Of a stretch of DNA of 26,980 bases, positions 1-10,012 are shown one piece after another. Location: the NCBI GenBank assembly GCA_000447185.1, contig KE647152.1, forward strand, positions 1 to 26,980, written 5' to 3'. The position numbers and the translations under genes are program-made. Under the pieces are notes generated by a model. That model saw nothing but the letters and a program-made list of their open reading frames with translations, did no database searches and was not told the origin of the DNA. Within the stretch, counting starts at the first letter, position 1. Every line of letters starts with the position of its first letter. Source of the DNA: Vairimorpha apis BRL 01. Lineage: Eukaryota > Microsporidia > Nosematidae.

Positions 1-978
1 AAATTAATAAACACGAACTGAAATTCCTTAAGTAATAACGCAGGATAAAATTGTAATTCATATCACAAGAAAAAACACTAAAAGTTTGAAAATTTATACA
101 TTTTAGATGCATAAATACATTCTATATGTCTTATAATACTTTAGAGCTTTGTTAGATCGAAAACAATGATGTTAATGGAATGAATCATAGAAAAGAGATA
201 AAAAAGATTTTAAGAAACTGTGCTTGTTAAACCTATAAAAGTATTATTATTGAAGGAGTTAAACTCAACATTACCATAAATTATTCGAGATATTAAAATC
301 GAAGAATAATAAAATGAAAAAAGCTATTAAAATGAAATATATGAACAAAATATTACATTAATTTATTTTTTATATTGTTGATGAATTTAATTAAAAATAT
401 CTTAAATTTAAAAAAGATTTAATTATTAAAAATTTTTTTTATTTAAAATGTAAAATATTTCCGAATTTATTATTTATTATAAAAATATCTATTAGATATA
501 AAACTTAAAAATATTGATTATATATAATTTAATGATTTTTTAAAGTTTTGTTTATTTCATATGTTTATGCATTTTTTAAAATATAATTTTTTTAATCTAA
601 AAATAGAACAATTTTATTTATAATTATTATAAATAAAGAACATATCATATATAAAAAGCTGTTCTATTTAAAAAAAGTTGTATTATAAATAATTCTTTAT
701 ATTATACATAATGGTTTTATTTATTTAAGTATCATTTAAATTATTTTATTTTATTTTGTATAAATATCACACATCATTAATATAAATTTTAAGAAATTTA
801 AAAATTTAAGCATGTATAAATAATTAATAAAATTTTTTTGGAGAAAAAAAAATTATTTAAAATAATATTTTTTATAATATATAATTATATCTAAATAAAC
901 AATATTTACTATTTTTTAAGATTTTTAACAATAAAAGAAAATTCAATTATTTAAGACGTAAAAAAACAATTAAATTAT
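1..978. other. AT-rich non-coding stretch with a slightly GC-richer first 340 bases
   Basis: I see no open frame, RNA gene or repeat that I can support. The first ~340 bases are visibly less AT-extreme than the rest. They give short stop-interrupted reading segments on the plus strand, which could be a decayed coding sequence or mobile element, but no family is recognisable. The remainder is A/T-dominated spacer leading to the end of the convergent chitinase-like gene. Confidence 0.4.
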
Positions 979-1847
979 TTAATTATAAATTCGTGTCAAA
1001 AATTTATAAATATCATATCTAGCACTAACATCAGAAGGATATTCTCCTTTTGATTGAGATTTACAGTAAATTGTCCAGTTCTCAATTTTAAGAACATCCA
1101 TAGAATTTTCCCATGTCATTTTTTTTCTTTCATTAAGTACTTCCAAAACAATCCAGTATCTTTTATTGCAGATTCGGATAAAATAGCAAGAAGATCGGGC
1201 GAATTAAAATAATCAGTATTGCTTATTTTTGTTAATGTTTCATAATTTTCTTTTCCTTGTATCTGAAGAAGCCCTCTACTTGCATATAAGCTATCATCGT
1301 GTATAGTTTTAAAAACAGTAAAATATGAAGTGTTATGTAAAGCATTAGACAAAAAAACTGCTAACTCTGTTTTATCATTTGAAACATATTCCCATATATA
1401 TCCTAAAAGTAATTTTATATCTTTTTCACAAAATTTTCCATTTGTATCTTGATGTATACATTGAAGTGTTTTCAAATAAAACACTTCAAAATTCCATTTT
1501 TCATTAAAATTTTTGTTATTATCAGTTTCTGTAAATTTTGTTTCTTCTAAAGCATTTACAACATCATTTTGTTTTTCTAAACATATAAAATTTTTATCTT
1601 CGCAACAGATTTCATCTTTTTTATGAATTTTATTGGAACAAATATCACCATTTTTTTTAGAAATATTTAGACAATCTTTAAAATTTTCCTCAATTGTCAT
1701 TAAAATTTCTTCATTTTGCATTTTATCATCATCTTCTTTATTATTTACTTTTAAATCTTTATCTGATATATAAGTAAACGAACAAATACAATAAAAAAAT
1801 TCTTTATATGTAATTAGAGTTGAAATATATATAAACAAACATCTCAT
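979..1847 (-). CDS. GH19 (class I-type) chitinase-like protein, frameshifted near the C-terminus; probably catalytically inactive
   Basis: The start at 1847 follows a CCC element by 3 nt. The unbroken frame is 243 aa and stops at 1116. The N-terminus (about 1-28) is hydrophobic and could be a signal peptide or anchor, and residues 35-115 are a low-complexity acidic/lysine-rich linker. From about 120 the protein follows GH19: helix AVFLSNALH (163-171), then ASRGLLQIQGKENY (189-202, family RGPIQL..NY), then NSPDLL (215-220, family NPDL). The motif H-E-T that carries the general-acid Glu reads H171-N172-T173 here, so the catalytic Glu is absent. The loop carrying the second Glu is also very short. 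The frame breaks at an 8-A run (1119-1126 on the minus strand). Adding one A continues for about 47 more residues (ENWTIYCKSQ, then a Tyr/Arg-rich end typical of the GH19 C-terminus) to a stop at 979-981. The likely role is spore-wall chitin binding or remodelling (inference). Identification as GH19-like is fairly sure; activity is doubtful. Confidence 0.75.
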
Positions 1848-1850
1848 TTT

Positions 1851-1855
1851 AGGGT
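1851..1855 (-). promoter_or_regulatory. CCC-type start-proximal element of the chitinase-like gene
   Basis: ACCCT on the minus strand lies 3 nt before the ATG. It matches the C-triplet element known close to start codons in microsporidia and supports this start. Confidence 0.6.
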
Positions 1856-1860
1856 AATTG

Positions 1861-2543
1861 CCTTAACTTATTTATATATTATTTAGTTTATTTTAAATAA
1901 TTAACTACATATGAAATGATTTTTAATATATTTCTTAAGATAAATATATATTATGATCTTAAAAATAATAAAATTTTAAAGATAAATTAATATTGTTTTG
2001 TTATTTTTTTTTGATTAATTATTTGATACATATAAAAATAAACAAATATATTTTTAAAATTTTATCTTACAAAAACAACATATTATAAAAAATAAACAAC
2101 AAAAAATTATTAATAAAATACAACACATGATATAGAAAAAATCAAAATTGTTTATTTTAAATAATATATTTTATATAAGAATTTATTGATATATTTTACA
2201 AAGATTAAAATTTGTAAAAAATTATAATTTTTAAAATGAAGTGTATTAAAGCACTTATACTAAATATATTTATAACTTAAAATTATTTTAAAATTGATAA
2301 ATATTTTACTTATAATAATATTTAATTTAATTTTGATAAATAAAAATTTGTTATTGAAAACTAATTTTTTAGCAAAGTAAAAATATAAAATTTTAACATT
2401 ATTATAATCTTTTCCAAAAATGTTATTAATTGTAAAACAAATAAAAATAAATATATTAAAAATTTTAATCACTTTTAAATTAAAATTATCTTAGATGATT
2501 ATTATTTTTTTTAAAAATGATTTAAATTAATTTGACATGATAT
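1861..2543. other. AT-rich spacer, nothing recognisable
   Basis: The spacer is dominated by A/T runs. The only frame here (2260-2472, minus strand) begins with GTG and reads as low-complexity Ile/Phe/Lys/Asn, as expected from composition alone, so I do not call it. Confidence 0.4.
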
Positions 2544-2816
2544 TTAAGGTAAAAATTTAATGATAGGAATTAAAATAGGAATAAATATACCACAATTAAA
2601 TATTAAAGAATATAGTTTAACGAAACTTTGTTGTTGTTTATTTAATCTATTGTTTATTAGTTCTTTTTTTAATAATTGTTTATTTTCATTATAAAAAATA
2701 AATGTATAATCTTTCTGTAAGAAAAAACTTTCAATTATAAAATTTTTAAAATGTGATACTATAAACATAATAATGATTACAAACAAGCAAAATTTTGATT
2801 TGCTCATTCTAATCAT
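2544..2816 (-). CDS. Small two-TM hypothetical protein (90 aa)
   Basis: I do not recognise this protein. It has a hydrophobic segment at about residues 9-23 (CLFVIIIMFIV) and a second at about 68-88 (LIFNCGIFIPILIPII). Between them lies a ~45-residue polar, Lys/Asn/Gln-rich stretch, so a hairpin membrane topology is plausible. A real gene is favoured by an ATG start with a CCC element (ACCCA, 2825-2829) 8 nt upstream, and by higher sequence complexity than the flanking spacer. A second in-frame Met at residue 4 is an alternative start. It lies on the same strand as the chitinase-like gene but about 700 bases upstream of it, so the two are not obviously co-transcribed. Confidence 0.5.
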   Translation of the reverse strand: MIRMSKSKFCLFVIIIMFIVSHFKNFIIESFFLQKDYTFIFYNENKQLLKKELINNRLNKQQQSFVKLYSLIFNCGIFIPILIPIIKFLP

Positions 2817-2824
2817 TTTTTTAA

Positions 2825-2829
2825 TGGGT
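2825..2829 (-). promoter_or_regulatory. CCC-type element upstream of the 90-aa ORF
   Basis: ACCCA on the minus strand lies 8 nt before the ATG at 2816. It is the same class of element seen before TAF7, BRF1 and CDD1 and is the main support for this small ORF. Confidence 0.45.
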
Positions 2830-2930
2830 TAAATAAAAAAATATTATTATATTCTTTTCATAAACATAAACTTTGTATTTGAGGGTTAATTTCATTATTC
2901 TATTATTTGTCGTTTCCGTATAAACCGAGT

Positions 2931-3229
2931 TCACTTAATATGTAAGTTTTCGTTCCTCTCGTTCTCTGCTAATATTAAGTCTGCTCCTCTTCTGTACTCC
3001 ATCGACAGACTCTCTAAAGTTTTCTTAGGAGTTACTGATTGTATATATGCTTCGATTCGGTCTGAGATTTCTAGCACATTTCTGTATTTTGCGTGGTTTT
3101 AGTGATTATTCCATCCCATGTTAGCACATATGGAACTATCCTTGTTTTACACCCGTGTATTAAACCTAGCTCATTAGCTAACAGATCGTATTTTCTTAAT
3201 TTTCCGTCTCTAATTGTTTTAATAAGCAT
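2931..3229 (-). pseudogene. Decayed retroelement-like ORF fragment in a GC-richer island
   Basis: Bases ~2880-3240 stand out as clearly less AT-rich than everything around them. On the minus strand an ATG at 3229 opens a frame containing KTRIVPYVLTWDGIITK, which then breaks. A second frame, reached by adding one base near 3105, continues with KYRNVLEISDRIEAYIQ and KKTLESLSMEYRRGA to a stop at 2931-2933. From memory, segments of this character recur as the C-terminal part of multicopy transposable-element ORFs in Nosema genomes; I cannot confirm that here. The codon usage is unlike neighbouring genes (CGG, CTG, AGG, GAG are frequent), which suggests an element with its own base composition. 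The frame break and lack of flanking domains point to a dead remnant. Confidence 0.45.
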
Positions 3230-3718
3230 ATAAATGTATATAAACTTAAAATCATAAGTAATACAAAAATTTGAAATAACCGTATTTAATTATTTCATTA
3301 TTCTTGAAGATAAGTTAATTTTGCTTATCTAACTTTATAAAAATAGTTTTGTTTAATAATTCAAAAAAACATATAAATTTATTTCACAACATTTGTTCAA
3401 ATGACAATTTTAATTTCGTTCAACAAATTTATTAAATTAAGATAAAAATATTATTAAATAGAAGTAAGAGTTAATAATTTTTTTGTAAAAACAATTTAAA
3501 ATTTAAAGTACAAAACATAAGAAATTTTAATATGATATTTAATATTCTTTTTTTATTATATGATTCAAAACATTTATTTAAAATATTTTATAATTATACA
3601 AAATTTAATTTTAAACTTATATGTATTTAATATAATTTATTGCATAAATTAATCAAAACACTTTTTAAAGCCATTTTCTAACCAATTATGTTAAATAAGT
3701 CTAAAAAATCACATTTTA

Positions 3719-3934
3719 ATGAAAACAAAGACATGATTATGGTGTAACAGGATAGGAAGAATTGTAGAGCACAATATCGAAGTTAGTCCAATCTAACTAA
3801 AAATATATGGAATATAAATAATAGACCCTATAAGTAATAATAAAGGAAAAATGTCAAACCTCAAAGATCTAACAGGAAATAAGGAAATAGATTATAATAT
3901 TACACATGCAAACGAGTCTAGTTAACTAAGGAAA
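3719..3934 (+). pseudogene. Stop-interrupted coding-like island, unknown origin
   Basis: The stretch is less AT-rich than its surroundings. Reading from the ATG at 3719 gives one frame with only three internal stops over 216 bases and mixed-composition segments such as NRIGRIVEHNIEVSPI and MSNLKDLTGNKEIDYNIT, ending at TAA near 3934. I do not recognise the family. It may be a remnant of a mobile element like the one at 2931-3229, but that is inference from proximity and composition only. Confidence 0.25.
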
Positions 3935-5092
3935 AATTTTTGAAATTAAAACAATTTAAATATTTAATATTTAATAAAATAATAAAAATTTTAATGTTTC
4001 GTCTAAAATTGACATAAAAATATTATAATATAATGGTTTAATTTTTAAATATTACGAACTTTGTGTAATGTTTAGAATATATACCAATAATATAATTATA
4101 TAATTTCATTAATTCATGTTCAAAATAAAATTTTTTAAAATACAATATATAGAGACAAAATAATTTATAGTTTTTATAACAGAATTAATAAATTTAATTT
4201 ACAATTTTTTTTTATGAAATTGTAAAATTGATAATATGAAGGTTATTTTATTTATTATTTCTCGTATTAATTTTAAATAAAATGAATTTTGTTGGTTTGT
4301 CTCTTTTCTTATGTTTTCTTAACTATTTTCTTGTATCTATTGAAATACTCTCAAGTGTTTTTTCAAGTATATAATAAGAATATAAGTTTAATTTTAGTTA
4401 TTAATTTAAACTTTAACTCTGTTTTTAAAAGTATTTTTCTATAACCGTTCGTAATATCACGTATAGTATTATTTTAGTCTTACAACCATGTACAAAACAA
4501 ATAAAATTAAAATTATTTTATAATAATATGTTTTTTTAATTTTACTTAATATAAGTTGTCAAATAAATTGTTTTATTTTTCAAAATAATTTCTCATTCTA
4601 TCTTTTTCAAATATAAAAAAATCTTTGTAAAAATTTTATTTTAAACTTTGGTATAATAGTCTTATTTATCATATTTATTGGTAATATTTGTTACATAATA
4701 TGTCTTCTAAATTTCTTACTCTCTGTTTCAATATTATATTTGTTATATAGTAAAAAAAAATTATGAATTTAATATTTATATACATTTATTAAACAATAAT
4801 TAGATATTTTCACAATAAAATTTATTTAAAAAATAATTTTAATGTACAAAATAAATCTAACATTTAAAAAAAATTATTTGCTTTTTAAATTGAAAACATA
4901 TTTGAATAAATTGATTTGTATCTTAATAAACAACACTATATATTATATATTTACCATAAATATTTAAATTTTTTTGTAATTGTAATAATAAAAATTAATT
5001 ATCAAAATATATATTATTTTTGTAGTATTATCAAAATTTAAAATAATTTAAGTATCAAATAATTAATATTTTTCAAAAATTACATGTTTTTT

Positions 5093-5097
5093 ACCCT
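5093..5097 (+). promoter_or_regulatory. CCC-type element directly abutting the TAF7 start codon
   Basis: ACCCT is immediately followed by the ATG at 5098, with no spacer. This is the tightest example in the window. Confidence 0.6.
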
Positions 5098-5796
5098 ATG
5101 GAACAACATTTTATTTTAAGACTCATCGGAGAACTTCAAAATTCAGTAGACATCTTTGAATCTAAATTCGAAAAATTAAATGAAAAATCAATCAACATGA
5201 TATATAAAAATCATACATATCCAGGCATAATAGTAAAATTACCATGTATAATAGAATCACAAAAAACTTTAGATAAAAAACAATATTATAAAATATGCGA
5301 CATATCTACATTAATTGTAATATATCCAAATTCAAACTATGATTTTGATAAAGAACGCAAAATTTTAGAATTGAGTGGATTATCAGCTCCTTTAAAATAT
5401 GTCAAAGCAAGAAGGTTTCGAAAAAATCATAATGGAAAAGCTCAAATGATTTCTGAAATTGAACATCAAGTCAATAAACTAATAGAAAAAGATAAAAAAG
5501 CTTTTAAAACAGAAATAGTTGGCGAAGATAAAGATGTGTCTGATACCGAAATATCTGACATAGCTGCTGAACTGGAAGATAATTTCGAATTTAATGAAAC
5601 AAAAATTAAAAAAGAAGAACAAATAGAAGAGAATACCGAAATTATTAGTTTAAAAAATGAGATTGAAAAACAAGAAAAACTTGTTGAAAATGCGTTAAAT
5701 CCTATTTTAAAACAAAGATTTTTTAATAAACTTGAAATACTTCAGAAAAAATTAGAAGACATTTATAAATTACAAAATAATAAAAAACAAATGTAA
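5098..5796 (+). CDS. TAF7: TFIID subunit TAF7
   Basis: This is a 232-aa protein with the TAFII55 N-terminal domain. The opening EQHFILRL matches the family's (E/N)QFILRLP start. LPCIIESQKTLDKKQYYKICDIS (residues 48-70) is the family signature (LPCIIES-KT-DK--YYK--DI). APLKYVKARRFRK (97-109) is the conserved basic end of the domain. The remainder is an acidic linker (about 140-178) and a Glu/Lys-rich coiled coil (about 180-230), shorter than in animal TAF7. In TFIID, TAF7 binds TAF1 and regulates its activity in RNA polymerase II initiation. The start is set by the abutting CCC element. It converges with the histone-fold TAF gene, whose restored stop is only about 55 bases away. The identification is strong. 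Confidence 0.88.
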   Translation: MEQHFILRLIGELQNSVDIFESKFEKLNEKSINMIYKNHTYPGIIVKLPCIIESQKTLDKKQYYKICDISTLIVIYPNSNYDFDKERKILELSGLSAPLKYVKARRFRKNHNGKAQMISEIEHQVNKLIEKDKKAFKTEIVGEDKDVSDTEISDIAAELEDNFEFNETKIKKEEQIEENTEIISLKNEIEKQEKLVENALNPILKQRFFNKLEILQKKLEDIYKLQNNKKQM

Positions 5797-5850
5797 AAAG
5801 TCTAAAAATTTAATTTATTTTGTTTTTTTGTACATTATGTAAAAAATAAA

Positions 5851-6574
5851 TTACTTTTCGTTCTTACATATTTTTCTATTTGTTAAAAATGTAAAATCAA
5901 AAAAAATATCTCTTAAATCTTCAAAAATGTCAAAATTTTCATTTTGTTTATTTAAAAATTTGTAGAAATCTGATTTATTAAATTCAAATCTTTTTTTTTA
6001 TTTTCTTGAATAAATTTAAAAAAATCAATATCATGAAAAGTTGTTTCTTCCATTTTTTCAGTCTTATTTTTTTTTGAAATTCCGTTTTACATTTTTCAAC
6101 AAAATTGATTAAAATATCATCTTTTTCTCTAAATTCATTAAAAAACTGTGGTTTTGTATTTTTTTCAATACTAAGTTGTTTAAAATTGTTTTTATGTGTT
6201 TCATTATTGTTTTGATTTGAATTAAAAAATTTCTGATTATTTGGTAAAATTTTTAATAAATGCAAAAGAGATTTATTATTTGAATTTTCATTATAATATT
6301 TCTTTACAGAATTTTGTGCTTTAGTAAATATATTCAATTCTTTTTCTTGATACGATTCTGCAATTAACATATCATTAAAAATATTTTTAATAATAATATC
6401 GTAAAAATTTGTTTGTTCATATCTTCCTAATTTAAGCCATATTTGTATAATATAATAACGTAAAACATCACTTAAAAGATTCATACTCTGCTCTGTAATT
6501 TTATCAAATCCTAACTGTATGCAAATTTCAGCTATTGATAACTTTAAAATTTTTGTGTTTAAATTTGACTTCAT
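5851..6574 (-). CDS. Histone-fold TFIID subunit of TAF3/TAF8 (bromodomain-associated) type, with two homopolymer frameshifts
   Basis: The first ATG is at 6574; a longer frame to 6598 would need a TTG start. A CCC element lies 14 nt upstream. Residues about 5-60 form a histone fold of the bromodomain-associated class: LKLSIAEICIQLGF, then SMNLLSDVLRYYIIQIWLK, then NFYDIII, closely paralleling TAF3/TAF8 (L--SVAQIC---GF, ALE-L-DV---YI). The plain frame ends at 5984 in an implausible Lys/Ile/Phe tail. Adding one A in the 9-A run 6067-6075 and one in the 9-A run 5991-5999 gives a mixed-composition C-terminus (MEETTFHDIDFFKFIQ, FEFNKSDFYKFL, NFDIFEDLRDIFF) to a stop at 5851, about 241 aa in total. 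It would pair with a partner histone-fold TAF (TAF9/TAF10 type) in TFIID. TAF8, TAF3 or the SAGA protein Spt7 cannot be distinguished here. It lies tail-to-tail with TAF7. Confidence 0.72.
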
Positions 6575-6588
6575 AAATTTCCAAACAA

Positions 6589-6593
6589 AGGGA
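6589..6593 (-). promoter_or_regulatory. CCC-type element upstream of the histone-fold TAF gene
   Basis: TCCCT on the minus strand lies 14 nt before the ATG at 6574. It favours that ATG over the upstream TTG, which would place the element inside the coding region. Confidence 0.5.
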
Positions 6594-6599
6594 TACAAA

Positions 6600-7719
6600 A
6601 AATGATAATTCGGAAAAATTTTATTATATTTTTTCTTACTTTAAATTTCAATTTTACAAGTTGTAACAAATAAAACTTTTTATGTTTTATTAAAGTGAAT
6701 TTAGGGTATTTTTAGATTTGTTTAAAATGTTTGAAATTTTTTTTTACAATAATTTGTGTTGTGTTTTTTAAAAAATCCCAAGAATAAAGAAGATATTTAT
6801 TTTTATAATGGTAATAAAAAAATAAATTTTTAATATAATGATTTTAGATTTTTAAAAAATAAAAGTATTTTTTGTTTCTTTTTAATATGAAAAAAATATA
6901 TAAAAAATAAAAATTTAAATCTTAAATTAAATTTTTTTAATAAAAATAATAAATATTATATGATTTTTTTTATTTTAATCTATTTAATGACAAAATAAAA
7001 TATATATTTTATTTCAAATCACAATAAATTTTTTTTGTGTGTTTAATTATGGAAACCTATGAGTATTTTTTTAAAAAAATAAAAAATAAAGGGAAAAATT
7101 TTGGGATTAAAATTCAGTCTATAATTTATTTTGATAAAAATATATATAATCATAGAAAATTATACTTTAAATATATATAAATATACCTAGTTAAAAAAAA
7201 AACAATATAAATACTTGTATTTTTTTATCTATACAAAAATTTGTAAAAAAATCAGCTATATACTGTAATTATTTTAAACATTAATGAATTATAAATTATC
7301 TAATGATTCTTTTTTTTATAAAAATTAATTTCTTAAAGTATTTATTTATATACAACAATGTTTTTTTATATTTTTTTTCTTTTATCATTTAATTCAATTT
7401 AATTGTAATATTATGATTAAAGTAATTTTTTTTATATACTAATTTATTTTCACTTAAAAGTTAAATTTTAGAAATAATTATAATATTTAATATTTTTTAA
7501 AAATTATTAAGAAACTCATAAAAAATATATTAATAAATTAAATTATCTAAACAATATAATAAACTATTACAATTACTACTCATAAGGCAAAAAAATTATT
7601 AAAAATAGTAAAAATATTTTTTAAACACAATAAAAAATAAATATAATGCGTTTTTAAATTAAACCAATCAATTTTTTATTTTTTTAAATTTTACAATAAT
7701 ATAAAAATTATATATTGTT
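6600..7719. other. AT-rich divergent intergenic region between the TAF gene and BRF1
   Basis: About 1.1 kb of A/T-dominated sequence lies between two outward-facing genes, so it should hold both promoters. I see no gene, RNA or repeat beyond the two start-proximal CCC elements. Confidence 0.4.
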
Positions 7720-7724
7720 ACCCT
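7720..7724 (+). promoter_or_regulatory. CCC-type element of BRF1
   Basis: ACCCT lies one base before the ATG at 7726, matching the arrangement at TAF7 and SDS22. Confidence 0.6.
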
Positions 7725-7725
7725 A

Positions 7726-8936
7726 ATGCAATGTAAAAATTGTTCATCAGAAACAACAGCTGTTGACAATGCACAAGGTGTAATATATTGTACAACTTGT
7801 GGTATGGTACAGGAAGAAAGTATTATAGTAAATACAATAAATTTTAATGACGACGGTTTTAAAAGTACACTTAATGGCAAAATTGTCGATATGGGATCTA
7901 AACAAGTAGGTACTCAATATGTTGATGCAAGTTATTACATAAAAAATACAATTTCAAGTATTTGTTCAACATTAGGTTTAGGAAATCAATTTGTGGACTG
8001 TGGTTACAGATATTATAGATTACTGTTACCATATAATTTAAGTAAAGGTAAATCTATTTTATATACTTTAAGTGCTTGTGTTTATATAGTTTGTCGAGAA
8101 GAACACACACCACATCTCTTAATTGATTTTTCAAATTCGCTAAATATTGATGTATTTAAAATAGGAAAATCTTTTTCTAAAATTGTTGAAATTTTAAATA
8201 TAAAAATACCAAACGTAGATCCAACATTATATATTCAAAGATATATTGCTAAGCTTGAATTAAAAAATCCTAAAATATCTAGTTTAGCTCTAAGAATTAT
8301 TTCAAGAATGAATAGAGATTGGATTACTACAGGAAGACGTCCAAATAATTTATGTGGTGTATCTATTTTAATAGCAAGTAGGGTATACAACGAAGAAAGA
8401 ACTATTTTTGAAGTCGCAAAAGTTGTACATGTAAGTGAAATGACTTTAAAAAAAAGACTTGTTGAAATTAGTGAAACACAAACAGCAGATTTAAGTATTG
8501 ATCAATTTAATAAAGAATGGTTAACTAAAGAAGAAGATCCACCAGTAATTAAAAATGTTTTAAAAAAGAAATTTAAAGATTTAAAATATGGACAAAATTG
8601 TTCTATTAAGTGTAATAAAGAACAAAATTATGTTAAAAATGTTTTTAATAATGATGTAGATTTTTCTTTCAAAAATGAAAATGAAAAATTAGAAAGTTCT
8701 ACAGAAGATGATATTTTGACAGAAAATGAATTTTTAGAAAGAAAACAAATCTGGGAAGGCATGTATGAAGAATATATGTTAGAAAAAGCTGAAAAGGCTA
8801 AAAACATAAAAAACCCAAACGTAAAAATATAAAAAAACAATATAATACAGTATCAGATGTTTTGAAATCTATGAATAAACGTATATCTAGTAAAATCAAT
8901 TACAATGTAATAGAAAGCATCTTTGATGATCTTTAA
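7726..8936 (+). CDS. BRF1: TFIIIB subunit BRF1 (TFIIB-related factor), frameshifted near the C-terminus
   Basis: The protein opens with a zinc ribbon (C3-x2-C6 and C22-x2-C25, YCTTCGMVQEE). Two TFIIB-type cyclin repeats follow, at about 65-155 (SACVYIVCREEHTPHLLIDFS) and 165-255 (GRRPNNLCGVSILIASR, then VSEMTLKKRL). The C-terminal homology block TENEFLERKQIWEGMYEEYM (about 330-350) is the BRF1 TBP-binding region and separates it from TFIIB. The open frame stops at 8830-8832. One added A in the A-rich stretch just before (best placed in 8823-8827) continues the family's C-terminus: SDVLKSMNKRISSKINYNVI then ESIFDDL, stopping at 8934-8936. This gives about 403 aa. BRF1 recruits RNA polymerase III to tRNA and 5S genes together with TBP. 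The ATG is fixed by the CCC element. Confidence 0.93.
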
Positions 8937-10012
8937 TTTTTTAAATTTTATTTGTTATAATAATAAATAATTAAGAGAATTAGAAATAATTTTTATTAAT
9001 AATAATTTAATGAGATGTTACATAAGTTATGTAAATTTTTATATTCTATTATAAGAATTTTTTTACAAAATCTATTAATGAAATAACTATAATTACATAG
9101 TTTATTATATTTTTAAACATAAATATATTTTATTTAATAGCCAAAAAAATTACATAATGTATAATAGATTAAATATATACTATACGATATTATTATATTT
9201 AATAGCCCCAAATATATATATAATTATATAAATTTAAAATGTATATTTTTTTAATTATTATATAAATATACTTTCAACCAATCATATAATTTATTTTATT
9301 TTTATTCAATCGTTTTAATCATTAAAAAAAATATTTGTATTTATTTTTACAGATTTATATTATCTAATTTAAAAAAAAGTAAATAATCTGATATAAAAAT
9401 AACTGTAAATAAATTTTATTGTACATAAATTTTGCTCATAAATATGATAGACAAATCAACCAATAGAATTTTTTAATTAATTTATTAGCAAATTTTTTTA
9501 TTAGATATTGTTATATATTTGAATAATTCTGACCCCTCATTATGATAAATAAAGACAGATATAATTGTTTTAATTTTAAATGTTATTAATTTTTTTAATA
9601 AATCTATGTAGATAGTTTATATCATACTTTTAAATTATTTTATAAAAAACAGATCTAAAATTTATAAACATTGGAATTTAATATTGCTTAAATCTAAAAA
9701 TAGATGATAAATTTAATTATAATTATATATGACTATAATATAGTAATTTTAATTTAATTAATCAATATAATAATTTATTTTGGTTTTACAAAATGCAAAT
9801 AAATTTTCATAATATTCTTTACAATATATTTTTATGTTTTAAATTTTATTAAATACACATCAAAATTCATTTTAATATTATTAATAATTTTAAAACAATC
9901 AAAACTATATTACTTTTATACGATATTTTGTTTTAATATCATAATTTTTGAAAATTAGATTTTAATTGGTTACGTGTAATTTAAAAGTATTATAATTTAC
10001 ATTTTTTAGTAT
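8937..10012. other. AT-rich spacer; from 9241 it is the upstream flank of duplicated copy 1
   Basis: I see no gene. From about 9241 the sequence recurs after the N gap from 10881 on, with scattered substitutions and one 54-base length difference. It therefore belongs to the repeated block rather than to unique spacer. Confidence 0.6.

Larger units (their letters stand above)
3230..5097. other. Long AT-rich intergenic region with one decayed island and one doubtful short ORF
   Basis: It contains the island at 3719-3934 (listed separately). It also has a 30-codon plus-strand ORF at 4282-4374 that reads like an isolated signal peptide (MNFVGLSLFLCFLNYFLVS) but has no continuation in any frame. 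The rest is A/T spacer. No RNA gene is supported. Confidence 0.4.

Noticed and set aside
2260..2472. 70-codon minus-strand frame
   Set aside because: It starts with GTG, reads as Ile/Phe/Lys/Asn low complexity, and has no CCC element; it is explained by AT composition.
4282..4374. 30-codon plus-strand ORF resembling a signal peptide
   Set aside because: There is no continuation in any frame and no CCC element; hydrophobic short frames are common in T-rich DNA.
7668..7880. Minus-strand frame over the BRF1 start
   Set aside because: It is the antisense shadow of the zinc-ribbon coding sequence.
8628..8840. Minus-strand frame over the BRF1 3' part
   Set aside because: It is an antisense shadow; the plus strand matches the BRF1 C-terminal region.
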